DNA of 64,000 nucleotides, from assembly GCA_028554795.2 (NCBI GenBank), contig CM068835.1, positions 29,390,311 to 29,454,310 of the forward strand, in the 5' to 3' direction. Source of the DNA: Sinohyriopsis cumingii. Lineage: Eukaryota; Mollusca; Bivalvia; Unionida; Unionidae. Numbering within the stretch: position 1 is the stretch's first letter; every line of letters starts with the position of its first letter. The notes under the pieces are model-generated. The model saw only the letters and a list, made by a program, of their open reading frames with translations. It had not been told where the DNA came from and searched no databases. Below, piece by piece: positions 35,360-48,545 of the stretch. The position numbers were made by a program, and so were the translations under genes.

Positions 35360-37787
35360 GTAAGTATAAACAGTTAATCACTGATTCATTGATTTAATTA
35401 AATGTGTTTAAATGCACATAAAAACATAAAAGGTTATTTGGTGCCATGGTAATGGAAGTTAAGTACCTTGCTAAGAGACATGCTATGACAGCCAACTAAT
35501 CTTGGCAAATATTTCAATATGCAACCCACTGAGTACAAGTCCAATTTGCTACCATTAAGCCACCATGGCATCCTCCACTTATTCAAAGTAAATTCATTCT
35601 AGTTTTCCCCTTTTTGATCTTTGTTAATTAGACAAGTTCATATACCCTGTTTTTTTGAGTAATATAGTAACAAAAGGTGGACATTGGGGGTCAGTTCCCC
35701 ATTTTCTGGTTAAGAAACCATTTTTTCAGAAATGTCTAAAAATTTTACTTTGTGAGTAATTTCTTTTCTGTTTCATTTAAAATGTCTAAAAATAGTGAAA
35801 TTAAACTTGTGCTGAGTGTAAGAAAGCTGCAGATCATGTTGTAAAAATCAAGTCATGTTATAAAATAGGTCAAACTTAGGCATACATAGAGGTTTCCTTG
35901 TCTTAAAATAGAGCTCCAGAGTGCACCACATTGTCACATGTTGCATCTGTGTGCTGGCTTTCAAGCACAAATTGCATGTACACCTCTTGTAAATGAACAA
36001 GTTTGCTTTCACATTATTTTCAGTGATAATAAAAGACTGTTTACAGTTATCAATGATGGGATAAGCAGTTTGGATTCACTATTTTAGAGAAATATATAAA
36101 GTTTATTTTTGTGAACTGGGCCCTTTGGGATCAACTCAGATTGTTACCAGGTACAAATTTTCATTATACATGTAGCATGTCTCCAAAAAGTATTCAGATT
36201 TAATGATGTTTCAACATTTAGACATAATGGGTTGTTTGTATTAGAAATTTCTCCTTTTCATGAATACAGAATTTTTTTGTGGAAAAATGGTAAGGAAATA
36301 TAAGAGATCTGTTTGATTTGTTCTTGATTTGCAGAGAGTAATGCTCAGAACAATTTCTTTAATTTAAAAAAAAAACATTAAAAGAAATAAACTGAAGCCA
36401 GTTTATATAAATTAATTTATCTTGTACCAAAAAGTCCTTTAAAAAAATGATTTTTAAAAAAATTTATAAACATTATTCATCTTTTCATTCCTTTTAAATA
36501 TATAGCAGGTCAGGAATTTCCAGACAGGGTTGGACTTGACATCAAAATTAATTTAAAAAAAATAAAATCCAAGCCATGGATTACAGTTTTGATTTGATGT
36601 GTTATGTTCATTAATTCCTATATGTACTTGGCTTTCATGTTTGGAGACAGAAGGTTTGTAGTTTTTCTGTTCATAGTCTTTGAAAAGAGGTCACAGTAAC
36701 TCAGTTTTAATGTGTTAAATGTTCATTTTTAAGATGCAGTCTTAGTGTATTTTGGGTAGCAATAAATAAAGACAGATTGGAATTTGATCTAAGAAATAAT
36801 CATAGCCAATTTTACTTTATCAAATGCTAAATTGTAGGTCACATTTACTCAGTTTTGAAGAGTGGTACATGCTCATCTAATGATTCATATAAATTGTAAT
36901 AGATCTAATTATAAAAAAAATGGCATTATGGTAAGCGATAATGGATGCCATTTTTGAGCAGTTTTGAAAGGTCATAGTGATTACTTTTTTCTTGACACGT
37001 GGTAGTAATATGTTACACACTTAGTAGAAGTTTGGTTGCAATAGGTTGAAAGGTGTTGGCAGTATAGTATGGATACAATTGCTAAGTCATTTTTAATATA
37101 TATCCTGGATCGTATATTCCACAACATAGGTGAACATCTTTAGAACATCCAAATACCTCATCAGTATCACATAGGTTGAAGTCCACATCAGTGTATGTCA
37201 GTAAGCAGAAGCCTGTAGAATATCTTGTCAGTCTGCAACCTAAAAACAAGTGAGACATGACACATCCTGAAACATGAAGTAAGAATACTTAGTATCCATA
37301 TTATAATTTAATAGGACATGATAGTTACATTTTGCTCACCAGGAGTAAGTATTCATGCATTGAACTCAACATTGAAATATAACCTAAAATATGGTGTGAA
37401 AAAATTCTTGGATAGAGCCATTCACTGGAATTTATAGTGAATTTAAAACTGGAATTATCTTACTGTGATTCAGCGAATAACTGTTGGCAGTTCAACACTC
37501 TCCAAGCTACTACAGACATCATCACCATCAGTTTTTGTATTTATTCTGGACTTGTACTGAGTTTTATTCAGGATTTTAAATTAATAGGATTTGTGTCTGT
37601 AATTTTTTAATTATTTTGGGATTTAATTTGCAATGCCATAAGTTTTTTTTCTAATTTTCACTTTGTATTCTAGGGACATAAATTATTTATTAAATTTTAT
37701 AAAGCTTGCTGCCTTTCACTCTTTTCTGTTACCTATTTTAAGAGCATAGACTCGTAGCAACATTTAAGTCAAGATATAAGTACAAGT
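35360..37787 (+). other. Unknown gene, intron
   Basis: AT-rich intron DNA without clear elements up to the 45-bp array at 37788. Confidence 0.5.
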
Positions 37788-38047
37788 ACATATAAGTACA
37801 AACCACTATTCTAAAAGACATGAAGATGGCCATCGTAATCGATTGAAATCAACTACCATTCTAAAAGACAATGGAAAATGGTCATTGTAATCAAAATAAA
37901 CCACCATTCTAAAAGACAGGAAGATGGCCATTCTAATCAAAATAAACAACCTTTCTAAGAGACAGGAAGATGGTCATTGTAATGAAAATAAACCACCATT
38001 CTAAGAGACAGGAAGATGGCCATTCTAATCAAAATAAACCACCATTC
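37788..38047. repeat. About 45-bp tandem repeat, 6 copies
   Basis: AAACCACCATTCTAAAAGAC followed by AGGAAGATGGCCATTCTAATCAAAAT. It lies 207 bp upstream of the next exon. Confidence 0.9.
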
Positions 38048-38254
38048 TGTATGATTGATCCTTGGCACAGATATATGCGGGATCCAGCCCTGCTGTAAAA
38101 TACATTATGAAGAAACTGTTGTAACAAATGCTTTTCAGAATAAAAGTAAAAGTGTAAAAAACAGTCCTGGAAAATATTTTAATGGAAGATAGATAATTTT
38201 ATTACAGAATCATATCAGTTGTTATATTGAGGGATTGCTGTGTATATTTTACAG

Positions 38255-38367
38255 TGTGGGTCCAGATTGGAAATCCAGACTGAGGTATATTCCCAAACCA
38301 AATAGTTCCAAATACCCAGCAGCAGAAATATTCCCAGACAACTGGAAAGCCATGAGACCATTTCCTT
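38255..38367 (+). CDS. Unknown gene, exon 2 of those visible
   Basis: 113 bp between TATTTTACAG and CCTT|GTAAGT: one base completing Asp, 37 codons, one base. It encodes VGPDWKSRLRYIPKPNSSKY and then PAAEIFPDNWKAMRPFP. With exon 35212-35359 the junction reads VEYSDVGPDW. Trp-Lys, Pro and Tyr repeats of this kind occur in ciliary microtubule-associated proteins, but I have no family match and give that only as a thought. Confidence 0.78.
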
Positions 38368-38582
38368 GTAAGTCCTCTGAATCACATCATTTTTAATGAA
38401 ATTTTCAATACATAAACTTAAAAAATTTGATATTTAGAAAGGCAATTACTTGTAATGAAGGAAAAGTTTATTATTTTTCAAAACAGTGGAAAATATCCAT
38501 GTGGCTTCACTGGATTTAATAAAGTCAGGAAAATTTAATTGGTAACTGGGTAAAGAAATGACATTTTCATATGTAAAATGTT

Positions 38583-38803
38583 ATCATCCAAAATTGATTA
38601 ATTGGTTGTTATTATTGTAAATAAAACTATCCAAAATTGATTAATTGGTTATTATGATTATAAATAAAACTATCCAAAATTGATAAATTGGTTGTTATTA
38701 TTGTAAATAAAACTATCCAAAATTGATTAATTGGTTGTTATGGTTATAAATAAAACTATCCAAAATTGATAAATTGGTTGTTATTATTGTAAATAAAACT
38801 ATC
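38583..38803. repeat. 42-bp tandem repeat, 5 copies
   Basis: CCAAAATTGATTAATTGGTT followed by GTTATTATTGTAAATAAAACTAT, with ATGATTATAAAT and ATGGTTATAAAT variants alternating with the main type. Confidence 0.92.
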
Positions 38804-39126
38804 ATCAAATTGAAGCAAATTATTAGCTATGACAACAGGCATCTCTATCATGAATTGTTTATCAATCCAGCATATACACTGGTTTTATGTTTGAAATTGC
38901 TTCTAATTTTTCATGACAAATTGTTTGAGATTAAAATGAAAGGTGATCTCTTTCTGTTTCATAGTTTCGTTTGAAACTACTGAACCCCTTGTAATGCAAG
39001 AAAGTTTTGTTTTTGCCTGTGTATATATTATAATTATTTTATATGACATGCATATAATCGGGGTATTTCACTGTCTGAAATACTACTGTAGCATGTATCT
39101 AGCAAGGAACTTTTGTCTTCACTTTC

Positions 39127-39150
39127 TGAGAGAGAGAGAGAGAGAGAGAG
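39127..39150. repeat. (GA)n microsatellite
   Basis: About 12 GA/AG units, 40 bp left of SINE copy 4. Confidence 0.9.
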
Positions 39151-39191
39151 ATTTATACTTGGAAATGTCAAAATATTCAAAAACATGAAAG

Positions 39192-39354
39192 TTGTTGTTG
39201 TTGTTGTTGTGGGGTGTAACGCCATTTTTCAGCACACGATTGGCTATACATGGCAGCCAGTATTAATGGTGGAGGAAGAACCCGGGAAAACCCAGGAAAG
39301 AACCACCGACCCACGAGAAGCTACCGGAAGCTTTCTCACATACCCACACTGGCT
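39192..39354 (-). mobile_element. SINE copy 4, 5'-truncated, with 12-bp target-site duplication
   Basis: (GTT)n tail, then the family 3' and central domains on the minus strand. It stops inside the junction to the tRNA head. AAAACATGAAAG at 39180-39191 is repeated at 39355-39366, so the truncation happened at insertion. Confidence 0.88.
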
Positions 39355-39823
39355 AAAACATGAAAGACTTTCTATAATGATAAACCAGCGTTGAAAATGA
39401 GCAATTCCATTTTGTCCCCAAAAGTAAGCCAGCCTTGAAAATAATCACCTGCCTAATATATTTACTACACCTGATGAATACATTTTAGTTAAGATAAAAT
39501 GACAAAAACTGATGTCATCATACATTTTATTGAAACATATATTCTGAACTGTATGCAAACATCCAATTGTAAAGTCATGTATGAATAAAGGTCAAACTAA
39601 TTTAACATTTAATAATAATGAATTTAAAAAAATGTATTTTACCATCTTTGTTATATACAAGTTATAGTAACTCTAGGCACACAATAGCTTTATTATTGTT
39701 GAATGCTGATGTTTTTATAAGCCCCCTTGAAAGCTAACTGATGAAAATAAGCCCATCAAAATTATAAATGATGAATATACATGTGTAAGCTGATGCTTAT
39801 TTTTTTTAAATAATATTTTATTG

Positions 39824-40798
39824 ATTCATTTATCAGTGTGCTCATAGTGCTGAATAAGTCATTTTAATTATTTATCAGTGTGCTCATAGTGCTGAATAAG
39901 TCATTTTGATCGTTTATCAGTACTGTGTGCTCATAGTACTGAATAAGTCATTTTAATCGTTTATCAGTACTGTGTGCTCATAGTGCTGAATAAGTCATTT
40001 TAATCATTTATCAGTACTGTGTGCTCATAGTGCTGAATAAGTCATTTTAATCATTTATCAGTACTGTGTGCTCATAGTGCTGAATAAGTCATTTTAATCG
40101 TTTATCAGTGCTGTGTGCTCATAGTGCTGAATAAGTAGTTTTAATCGTTTATCAGTACTGTGTGCTCATAGTGCTGAATAAGTCATTTTAATCGTTTATC
40201 AGTGCTGTGTGCTCATATTTCTGAATAAGTCATTTTAATCGTTTATCAGTACTGTGTGCTCATAGTGCTGAATAAGTCATTTTAATCGTTTATCAGTGCT
40301 GTGTGCTCATAGTGCTGAATAAGTCATTTTAATCGTTTATCAGTGCTGTGTGCTCATATTTCTGAATAAGTCATTTTAATCGTTTATCAGTACTGTGTGC
40401 TCATAGTGCTGAATAAGTCATTTTAATCGTTTATCAGTGCTGTGTGCTTATAGTGCTGAATAAGTCATTTTAATCATTTATCAGTACTGTGTGCTCATAG
40501 TACTGAATAAGTCATTTTAATTGTTTATCAGTACTGTGTGCTCATAGTGCTGAATAAGTCATTTTAATCATTTATCAGTACTGTATGCTCATAGTACTGA
40601 ATAAGTCATTTTAATCATTTATCAGTATTGTGTGCTCATAGTGCTGAATAGGTCATTTTAATCATTTATCAGTGCTGTGTGCTCATAGTGCTAAATAAGT
40701 CATTTTAATCATTTATCAGTACTGTGTGCTCATAGTACTAAATAAGTCATTTTAAATGTTTATCAGTACTGTGTGCTTATAATACTGAATAAATCAGT
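39824..40798. repeat. 47-bp tandem repeat, about 21 copies
   Basis: Main unit TTTATCAGTACTGTGTGCTC followed by ATAGTGCTGAATAAGTCATTTTAATCG. The first two units lack TACTG and are 42 bp, the length of the related array at 34354-34615. CTCATATTTCTG variants recur at intervals, a hint of higher-order structure. Confidence 0.97.
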
Positions 40799-43468
40799 CT
40801 TTTTATTTTTACACTTCAGTGGAGTTTATTATCAGTTCATTTAATTTTTCTTAATTTACCATTTAATCTTTCAGTCCCAGGTCAGGCAAATGGGGTAACA
40901 TAGTCACATCATAGTTGTTTAATTTCATTTAGATTAATATGACTGTCTGACTCCAGTGCAGCACAGTCAATCTAGAATTGATTATGTTTGGTGTACCTAA
41001 CTTTTTGGTATATAAATACAAATTAAAAACTTGTATGCTTGAATTGTATCACAATATCCATTTGAAACAAAAAACATGTAGCTTACTATTATATCTTTTT
41101 TCCTTTTAAAAATTTAATATTTGATAAAAATGAAATTCACAAATACCATAAGTGAAAAACTATTTTTAATTCACATAAACTACAACTATTACTTTATGTT
41201 TGACTCAAATATTGTTGATCTCCACCCCAACACATATATAGACATTAATTTTTTTTATCATTCTTGCTGTACTACAGTTCAGTATATAAGTTGGGTTGCA
41301 GCAGTAAATGAAATTAAAAAGTCAGAAACTTAAAAAATGTTTAATAGAAGGTTAAAGCATTATTTCCATCTGTTAAAATGTTGGGACACTTTAATTTGAT
41401 AAATTCAAGTAAGCATTTGCCTTGTCTACAAATAATCTGTGATCCCAGTAAGTATTGCATTTGACCATGTTACAAAGTCAAATCTGATTTACTAGGTTAA
41501 TTTAGACTGCCAAAATATATTTACTAGTGAATTACAGCCTTTGAGCAGGGTGGTTGGATTGAAGAAAGTTATTTTTAAGACAGATTTATTGGTCTCTGTA
41601 AGAATATGATACTGTGAAAGAAAACAGTAAGTATAAAAATGACACAGTCAGACAGTCATATTTTTTATGTTTAGAGTATTAGATGTTGTGTTGTCAGATT
41701 CTGTTAAAAATACCAGAAAATCATTATTTTGCTTTTTTCTCAAGTAATGGATAAGGTACATGGCAGAACAAGATAATATGCTGGAAATATAAGCAACATA
41801 TTACGCATGAAGGTGCCGAGTGTAAGTGTGAACTATGATGCTGATGCTTTTTATATATTGTTAAGTATCAGTCACATGACCAATGTATCAAGTGACTTAG
41901 AATTTTTCCCATGTAATTCGTTCCAAAGTACTGTTGGTCTGCTAATTGCATGATTTGTGCAGTTTGCCTCTTGATTCTAAATAAGATGGACACATTATTC
42001 AATCATTTCTGTTAATGATTTGCATTTTTTTTAACGATAAATGAGAAGAATATTACTGCTATACAATCTGTATAGTAGCTGCATTGAGACAGTACATGAT
42101 GGGGCAGTACAGGGCTACCCTAACATAGACCAACATTTTTCTGCATACAAGCAAATATAATGGATTATAACAGTGTACCTTACAACTAGAATTGTCTGAA
42201 ATTTCAACAATTACTTGGAGGAAAAGAATGTGTTTGACAAGTTTTTTTAAAGTAGGTATGTTGCATTATTATTAAGTTGTTCTTCAATTAATGCATTAAA
42301 TGACCAGAAATCTTCAAGGAAGCATGATGTATCTGCATGGTATTAAAGTTCTGTAAATTATTTTTTGTTGTTATTACCAGTTCATCACATTGTTGCTAAT
42401 ATAGAATGGGTACAATTACTGTAAAACCTTTGATATTTTCTTCCGAAATTCATTTACATTGAAGTAAGCCTAAAACCTTTTGAATTCTTGTAATGCTTTT
42501 ATAGGGTTTGTTGAATTCATCAGCAATAATTTTGTCAGTTCTGTTGAAAAGTTGTATGTGTAAAGGTGTTAGCTAATTTGTTTTTGTTACTCTTTAAATT
42601 TAAGCATAGGTGTAGTGACCTTTGGGCATACAAAGTGTTCATAGTTCAGGAGAAAATGAATTGATGTGCTAAAAATGCACAAGGAGGATGCTGATAATGG
42701 ATACCAAATGCTGAAATCATCAGTTACCATCACCATTACTGGATAGAACCATTTTTGCATGGCTTGATATCCTTTTTCAGCTTTTCATTTGTATTAATTA
42801 TTAAGTTACATGTAAATCTGAGGTGTACATTATACTTAGTTTTCTTTGAGTACACTCATGAGCCAGCATACCCATGCCTGTCAGCCAGCCTTAGAAATGG
42901 GAAGAGGTCATTAGTATGCACAGTCTGATATTTGAAATATCGGATGTCTATACTAGGCTGGTGTGTCAGATTTTTCTTTTGCCATGATCAAAAGAAAATG
43001 AAAAATCATTAACTTATAGTATACTCTGAGTGATGTTGTTATATATTTATTTGTTTTGTTTGTGTTGGAATCTTTTATGTTGTACGTCCAATTGTATGTA
43101 GAATCATTCTTAGTTTTAGCAGTAGAGAAACCACTACCATTTAATTTTCTGTACTTTCATCCTTTAAAAAATAAACAAAAGATAATGTACATTCTCTTGA
43201 TTTACATTAACAGAAAACTTAGAGGAGACTTATTTTCTGTTTTAAACCTCTGGTTGAGACATTTCTTTAGATTAGTTACTAAAATATTGAATTTCTGAAA
43301 CTTTTTACGAAGAAAATTTACTTAATCAGAATTTTGCCACATTATAATACACATAAGCAACATGTGGCAAAACGAGTTTTGTTTTGAACAATATTTCATC
43401 CATAACTTTGATATAACAACAAGACCAAATTGTTTTTATTTTCAGTTCAGAAATCACTTAAAAACAGA
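40799..43468 (+). other. Unknown gene, intron, plain stretch
   Basis: No element or exon supported in this part of the 9.4-kb intron. Short open frames have no conserved features. Confidence 0.5.
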
Positions 43469-45580
43469 ATCTATACTGTATATGCATCAGGCTACAGGCG
43501 TTATAAATTGTGTGGTCAGATTGTATACTGTATTTGCATCAGGCTACAGACATTATAAATTGTGTGGTCAGATTGTATACTGTATTTGCATCAGACTACA
43601 GGAATTATAAATTGTGTGGTCAGATTGTATACTGTATTTGCATCAGGCTACAGGCATTATAATTTGTGTGGTCAGATTGTATAGTGTATTTGCATCAGAC
43701 GACAGGCATTATGAATTATGTGGTCAGATTGTATACTGTATATGCATCAGACTATATGCATTATAAATTGTGTAGTCAGATTGTATACTGTATATGCATC
43801 AGGCTACAGGCATTATAATTTGTGTGGTCAGATTGGATACTGTATTTTGCATCAGACTACAGGCATTATAATTTGTGTGGTCAGATTGTATACTGTATTT
43901 GCATCAGACTACAGGTATTATAAATTATGTGGTCAGATTGTATATGCATCAGACTACAGGCATTATAAATTGAGTGGTCGGATTGTATACTGTATTTGCA
44001 TCAGACTACAGGTATTATAAATTATGTGGTCAGATTGTATATGCATCAGACTACAGGCATTATAAATTGTGTAGTCAGATTGTATACTGTATTTGCATCA
44101 GACTACAGGTATTATAAATTATGTGGTCAGATTGTATACTGTATATGCATCAGACTACAGGCATTATAAATTGAGTGGTCAGATTGTATACTGCATTTGC
44201 ATCAGACTACAGGTATTATAAATTATGTGTTCAGATTGTATATGCATCAGACTACAGGCATTATAAATTGTGTAGTCAGATTGTATACTGTATTTGCATC
44301 AGACTACAGGTATTATAAATTATGTGGTCAGATTGTATACTGTATTTGCATCAGACTACAGGCATTATAAATTGAGTGGTCAGATTGTATACTGTATTTG
44401 CATCAGACTACAGGCATTATAAATTATGTGGTCAGATTGTATACTGTATTTGCATCAGACTACAGGCATTATGAATTATGTGGTCAGATTGTATACTGTA
44501 TTTGCATCAGACTACAGGCATTATAAATTATGTGGTCAGATTGTATACTGTATTTGCATCAGACAACAGGCATTATAAATTGTGGTCAGATTGTATACTA
44601 TATTTGCATCAGACTACAGGCATTATAATTTGTGTGGTCAGATTGTATACTGTATATGCATCAGACTACAGGCATTATAAATTGTATAGTCAGATTGTAT
44701 ACTGTATTTGCATCAGACTACAGGAATTATAAATTGTGTGGTCAGATTGTATACTGTATTTGCATCAGACTACAGGCATTATGAATTATGTGGTCAGATT
44801 GTATACTGTATTTGCATCAGACTACAGGCATTATGAATTATGTGGTCAGATTGTATACTGTATTTGCATCAGACTATACTGCATTTGCATCAGACTACAG
44901 GAATTATAATTTGTGTGGTCAGATTGTATACTGTATTTGCATCAGACTACAGGCATTATAATTTGTGTGGTCAGATTGTATACTGTATTTGCATCAGACT
45001 ACATGCATTATGAATTATGTGGTCAGATTGTATACTGTATTTGCATCAGACTACAGGCATTATGAATTATGTGGTCAGATTGTATACTGTATTTGCATCA
45101 GACTATACTCTATTTGCATCAGACTACAGGAATTATAATTTGTGTGGTCAGATTGTATACTGTATTTTGCATCAGACTACAGGCATTATAACTTGTGTGG
45201 TCAGATTGTATACTGTATATGCATCAGACTACAGGCATTATGAATTATGTGGTCAGATTGTATACTGTATATGCATCAGACTACAGGCATTATAAATTGT
45301 GTGGTCAGATTGTATACTGTATTTGCATCAGACTATACTGTATTTGCATCAGACTACAGGCATTATAAATTGTGTAGTCAGATTGTATACTATATTTGCA
45401 TCAGACTACAAGTATTATAAATTATGTGGTCAGATTGTATACTGTATATGCATCAGACTACAGGCATTATAATTTGTGTGGTCAGATTGTATACTGTATT
45501 TGCATCAGACTACAGGCATTATAAATTGTGTGGTCAGATTGTATACTGTATTTGCATCAGGCTACAGGAATTATAAATGT
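43469..45580. repeat. 52-bp satellite, about 40 copies
   Basis: The unit is GTATACTGTATTTGCATCAG followed by ACTACAGGCATTATAAATTGTGTGGTCAGATT. Shortened units (GTATATGCATCAG, missing the CTGTATT part) and an extra 'GACTATACTG(T/C)ATTTGCATCA' insert recur, the latter near 44870, 45103 and 45330. Because 52 is not a multiple of three, the plus-strand frame rotates through three readings without a stop and gives 80-100-codon open frames that are not genes. Confidence 0.98.
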
Positions 45581-46713
45581 TTGTCATATATTTAATTAGT
45601 ATGATCATTTTTAATGAAGCCACATATTCTTGTTAACTTCTGGTATGTATGTTTTGTTAAAATTATCTTCAATGTTAAAGTCAACAGTCAGATTTGCTGA
45701 ATCACCTAAATAGACAGCATGTGAGCAGGTAGCAGTTGTAGTGTATATATAAGTTTCAGTTTAATTGTGAAAAAGGCAGATTGTAGGTCACAAATTTCAA
45801 AGGAGGATAAAATATTTTAGAACTTATGGTGGATATGAAAGTCATACAGAATTGTTATTTGTGTTGAACCATGTGATCCAGTAAATGTACATAATTATAT
45901 CAGCAGTGCTAACACTGCTTCTTGAGCATGGGATTACGGTTTTTCTGCAGATTTTGTCATATGTCCACAAAATCTTGACCCAGTTTACCCCCTGTATACC
46001 CTCTGGGCATGGCTTTTCAGGAAAAGATTGAAAGATACACCTTCAACTTTTCTTAGTGGATGTTGATCCATGTCTTTGTTGGTACCAGCAATGGCCAAAG
46101 TCACAAAAGGTGATAAAATCTGTAAGATGGTAATGAATATCCAATTTAAAACAATGTGTCTTTCTGTCAATGAAATCATGCAGGGTTTATGGCAGTCTGC
46201 TAAATTGCAATTTAAAAGAAGTGTCTGTCAATGAAATCATGAAGAATTTATAGTAAACTGCTAAATTGTAATTTGGTTAAAATAATGACAGAAGAGGCTA
46301 AATTTATGCAGATACACAACTTGCCATGTCAGACATATTAAAATATTAGCAGTGCCCATCAACGACTGACCAATACTGTTGTAAGGAATGGTATGAGGCA
46401 GTATGTTGTCACAGTGGCATTTTTTATGGACATTTTGGTCCAGTGTATGTCACCTACCTGACATGCACTATACAAAACACATAACAAATTCAAACAGATT
46501 TAATTTCACCATTTTGAAATACATTTTTTTGAAATTTAAAGTATATAATCAGTATTCCTATTAGTTTAAATTAGTGTAATTATTAGATGAAACAAATTTG
46601 GTCTTGTTTGTTGTGGTATGCTGATGGGTAGGCACTATTATCTCTGTTCTGGTATAGGTCAATTTGTCCCATCAATGTTCCAAATGATACATGTTTCTCA
46701 TTATTAATTTTCA
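45581..46713 (+). other. Unknown gene, intron, plain stretch
   Basis: Nothing recognised apart from a short local duplication (TGTCAATGAAATCATG at about 46165 and 46226). Confidence 0.5.
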
Positions 46714-46962
46714 GGGAGGCTAGGTGGTTGGGTGGTCTAAAGCACTTGCTTTTACCGATCACTGCTATCTCACCTCTGTCTGTGTGGGTTCAAGTCTCTG
46801 GCTCAGCCAGTGTGGGTACTTGAGAAAGCTGCCAGTAACTTCCCATGGATTGGTGGTTCTAACCAGTGATTTCCCTGGGTTCTTCCTCCACTGGTTATAG
46901 TGACTACCATGTACGGCCTATCTTGCGCTGAGAAATGGCATTAAAGCTGAAAACAGCAGCAA
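46714..46962 (+). mobile_element. SINE copy 5, full length, diverged
   Basis: tRNA-like head (GGGTGGTCTAAAGCAC; B box GGTTCAAGTCTC, closer to the canonical form than in copy 2), central domain and a degenerate CAGCAGCAAA tail. A possible decayed duplication (TTAATTTTCA left, TTTATTTTCA right) is not certain. Confidence 0.88.
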
Positions 46963-47202
46963 ATTTATTTTCATGAGGCAGCATGGCTGAGAAACATTGT
47001 GCAACTTAATGACAAAATGATGTCATATGTGACATCATGTCACACTAACCTTTTGTTTCCTACTGACCCATTATGGTCTCCTACAAGGTCTTCATATGAC
47101 TAACCAATAAAAATGGTCTCATCTTCACTTTATGAATCTACACTAAGAAAGAATATATAAAAAATAATGTTGTTTACTTCATCTCTTACTGAGTCTGAAT
47201 CA

Positions 47203-47410
47203 AGGTCAGGAACTGGGTCAGCATTTGTTACAAAGTTTCTATTATTAGGTGTTTATGAAAAAACAGTCAGGTCAAACTAATTTCTGGAAAATGTCAAATC
47301 CAGTAAATAAAGTTACATTACAATATCATGTAATGGAATATAAAAAATATAAAACTAACAAACAAACAATTAAATTAAATCAAATATAAATTAAATCAAC
47401 TATACATAAC
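47203..47410. repeat. Dispersed repeat, copy 2 (first copy at 26857-27050)
   Basis: AAGGTCAGGAACTGGGTCAG, CAGTCAGGTCAAACTAATTT, CTGGAAAATGTCAAATCCAG and AACAAACAAACAATTAAATT follow the same order as copy 1. No coding content; class unknown. Confidence 0.7.
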
Positions 47411-47765
47411 AAAATGCTAATATAGTTTCACGTTAAATCTGATGAGTGAATTAGCTGTCATGATATGTGTATGATAGGTAAAAAGATCATGTCCAATTTA
47501 CACATGTAAACGTGAAGAGAGGTGGCTGTCCAAACTGATTATACCTGCATATATGTATATCAAGTATCCAGTGATTCACAGTTCTTGTGAGATACGGAAA
47601 GGAGGATGGGGAATATTTTCAGTATGTTATATGCATTAATCATGCAGCAAATTTTTAAAATCTGAGCAGTACTCAGTAATTTGATGCATCTGTTTTTATT
47701 GATAGCAAGGTAGTAGCATCTGTTGCAGAAGTCAATTATTGTTATTGTTTATTATTATTATTTAG

Positions 47766-47915
47766 ATACATACATGACCAGTGAAAAGGAGTGGTTACTG
47801 GATCCAGACCTTCCTGGTGGTGGCATCAAGACAAAGTTCAATGGAGAACACATGGCTACTAGAACATCAGCAGAAGAAATTACACACCAGATGCTTTTTG
47901 GGAAAGGAAGAAATT
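47766..47915 (+). CDS. Unknown gene, exon 3 of those visible
   Basis: 150 bp between TTATTATTTAG and AATT|GTAAAT: two bases completing Tyr, 49 codons, one base. It encodes YTYMTSEKEWLLDPDLPGGG, then IKTKFNGEHMATRTSAEEIT and HQMLFGKGRN. If the donor is not used, the frame runs five codons further (CKYSE) to TAA at 47930-47932, giving a possible alternative end. The donor at 47916 is preferred because its phase fits the next exon, whose other two frames are closed. Confidence 0.78.
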
Positions 47916-48441
47916 GTAAATATTCTGAGTAAATCAAACAGTCCAACATAACCAGCTTAGATTACTAACTTTTATGAAGTTGATAAAGCTATTATCATCA
48001 TTGACTTGAAATTTAGGGTCATTAAAATGCTTGTTTGCATCTGATTTTAGCTGTCAGTATTATCTTGCAGAAGGCAGAGTCAGTGGCAGTTAGTCATTGT
48101 TATTATGCTGCCATTATAATAATAGAAAGGAGCATATTGTTGTGCTGCTGTCTGTTCATATGTATGTATCAGTGTGCTTCCATAGAGAATTGCATAAAAT
48201 CTATTAAACTTAAAGCTATGAAATGTTGCACAAATTATCAGTCATAAATAACTTTGATTTTGAGGCCATTTAAATGACTTTAAATCTTTTTACAATGTTT
48301 TGAACATATTTTACTTGTTTGCATTTATGAGCAATAACAAATATTTACAAAGATTAAATTTTAAGGAATATAGCTTCACATTTAAGTCTATACTTAAATT
48401 GCTCTGATGTAAACATTACCCAGTTGGATCCTAGACTTGCT

Positions 48442-48545
48442 GATGTCCAAATATAAATTCACTTGGTCATGCCCTGCATAACAAGATGGACCAATGCTAA
48501 TGTCCAAATACAAATTCACTCATGCCCAGCATAGCAAGGTGGATC
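48442..48545. repeat. About 57-bp direct repeats (third copy near 49008-49073)
   Basis: GCTAATGTCCAAATACAAAT followed by TCACTCATGCCC.GCATAGCAAGGTGGA occurs twice here. It occurs again at 49008-49073 as GGACCAATGCTAATGTCTAA and onwards. Confidence 0.75.

Noticed and set aside
35160-35381. Minus-strand frame over exon 35212-35359
   Set aside because: The plus strand has proper splice sites and a phase-compatible partner exon; the minus frame has no support.
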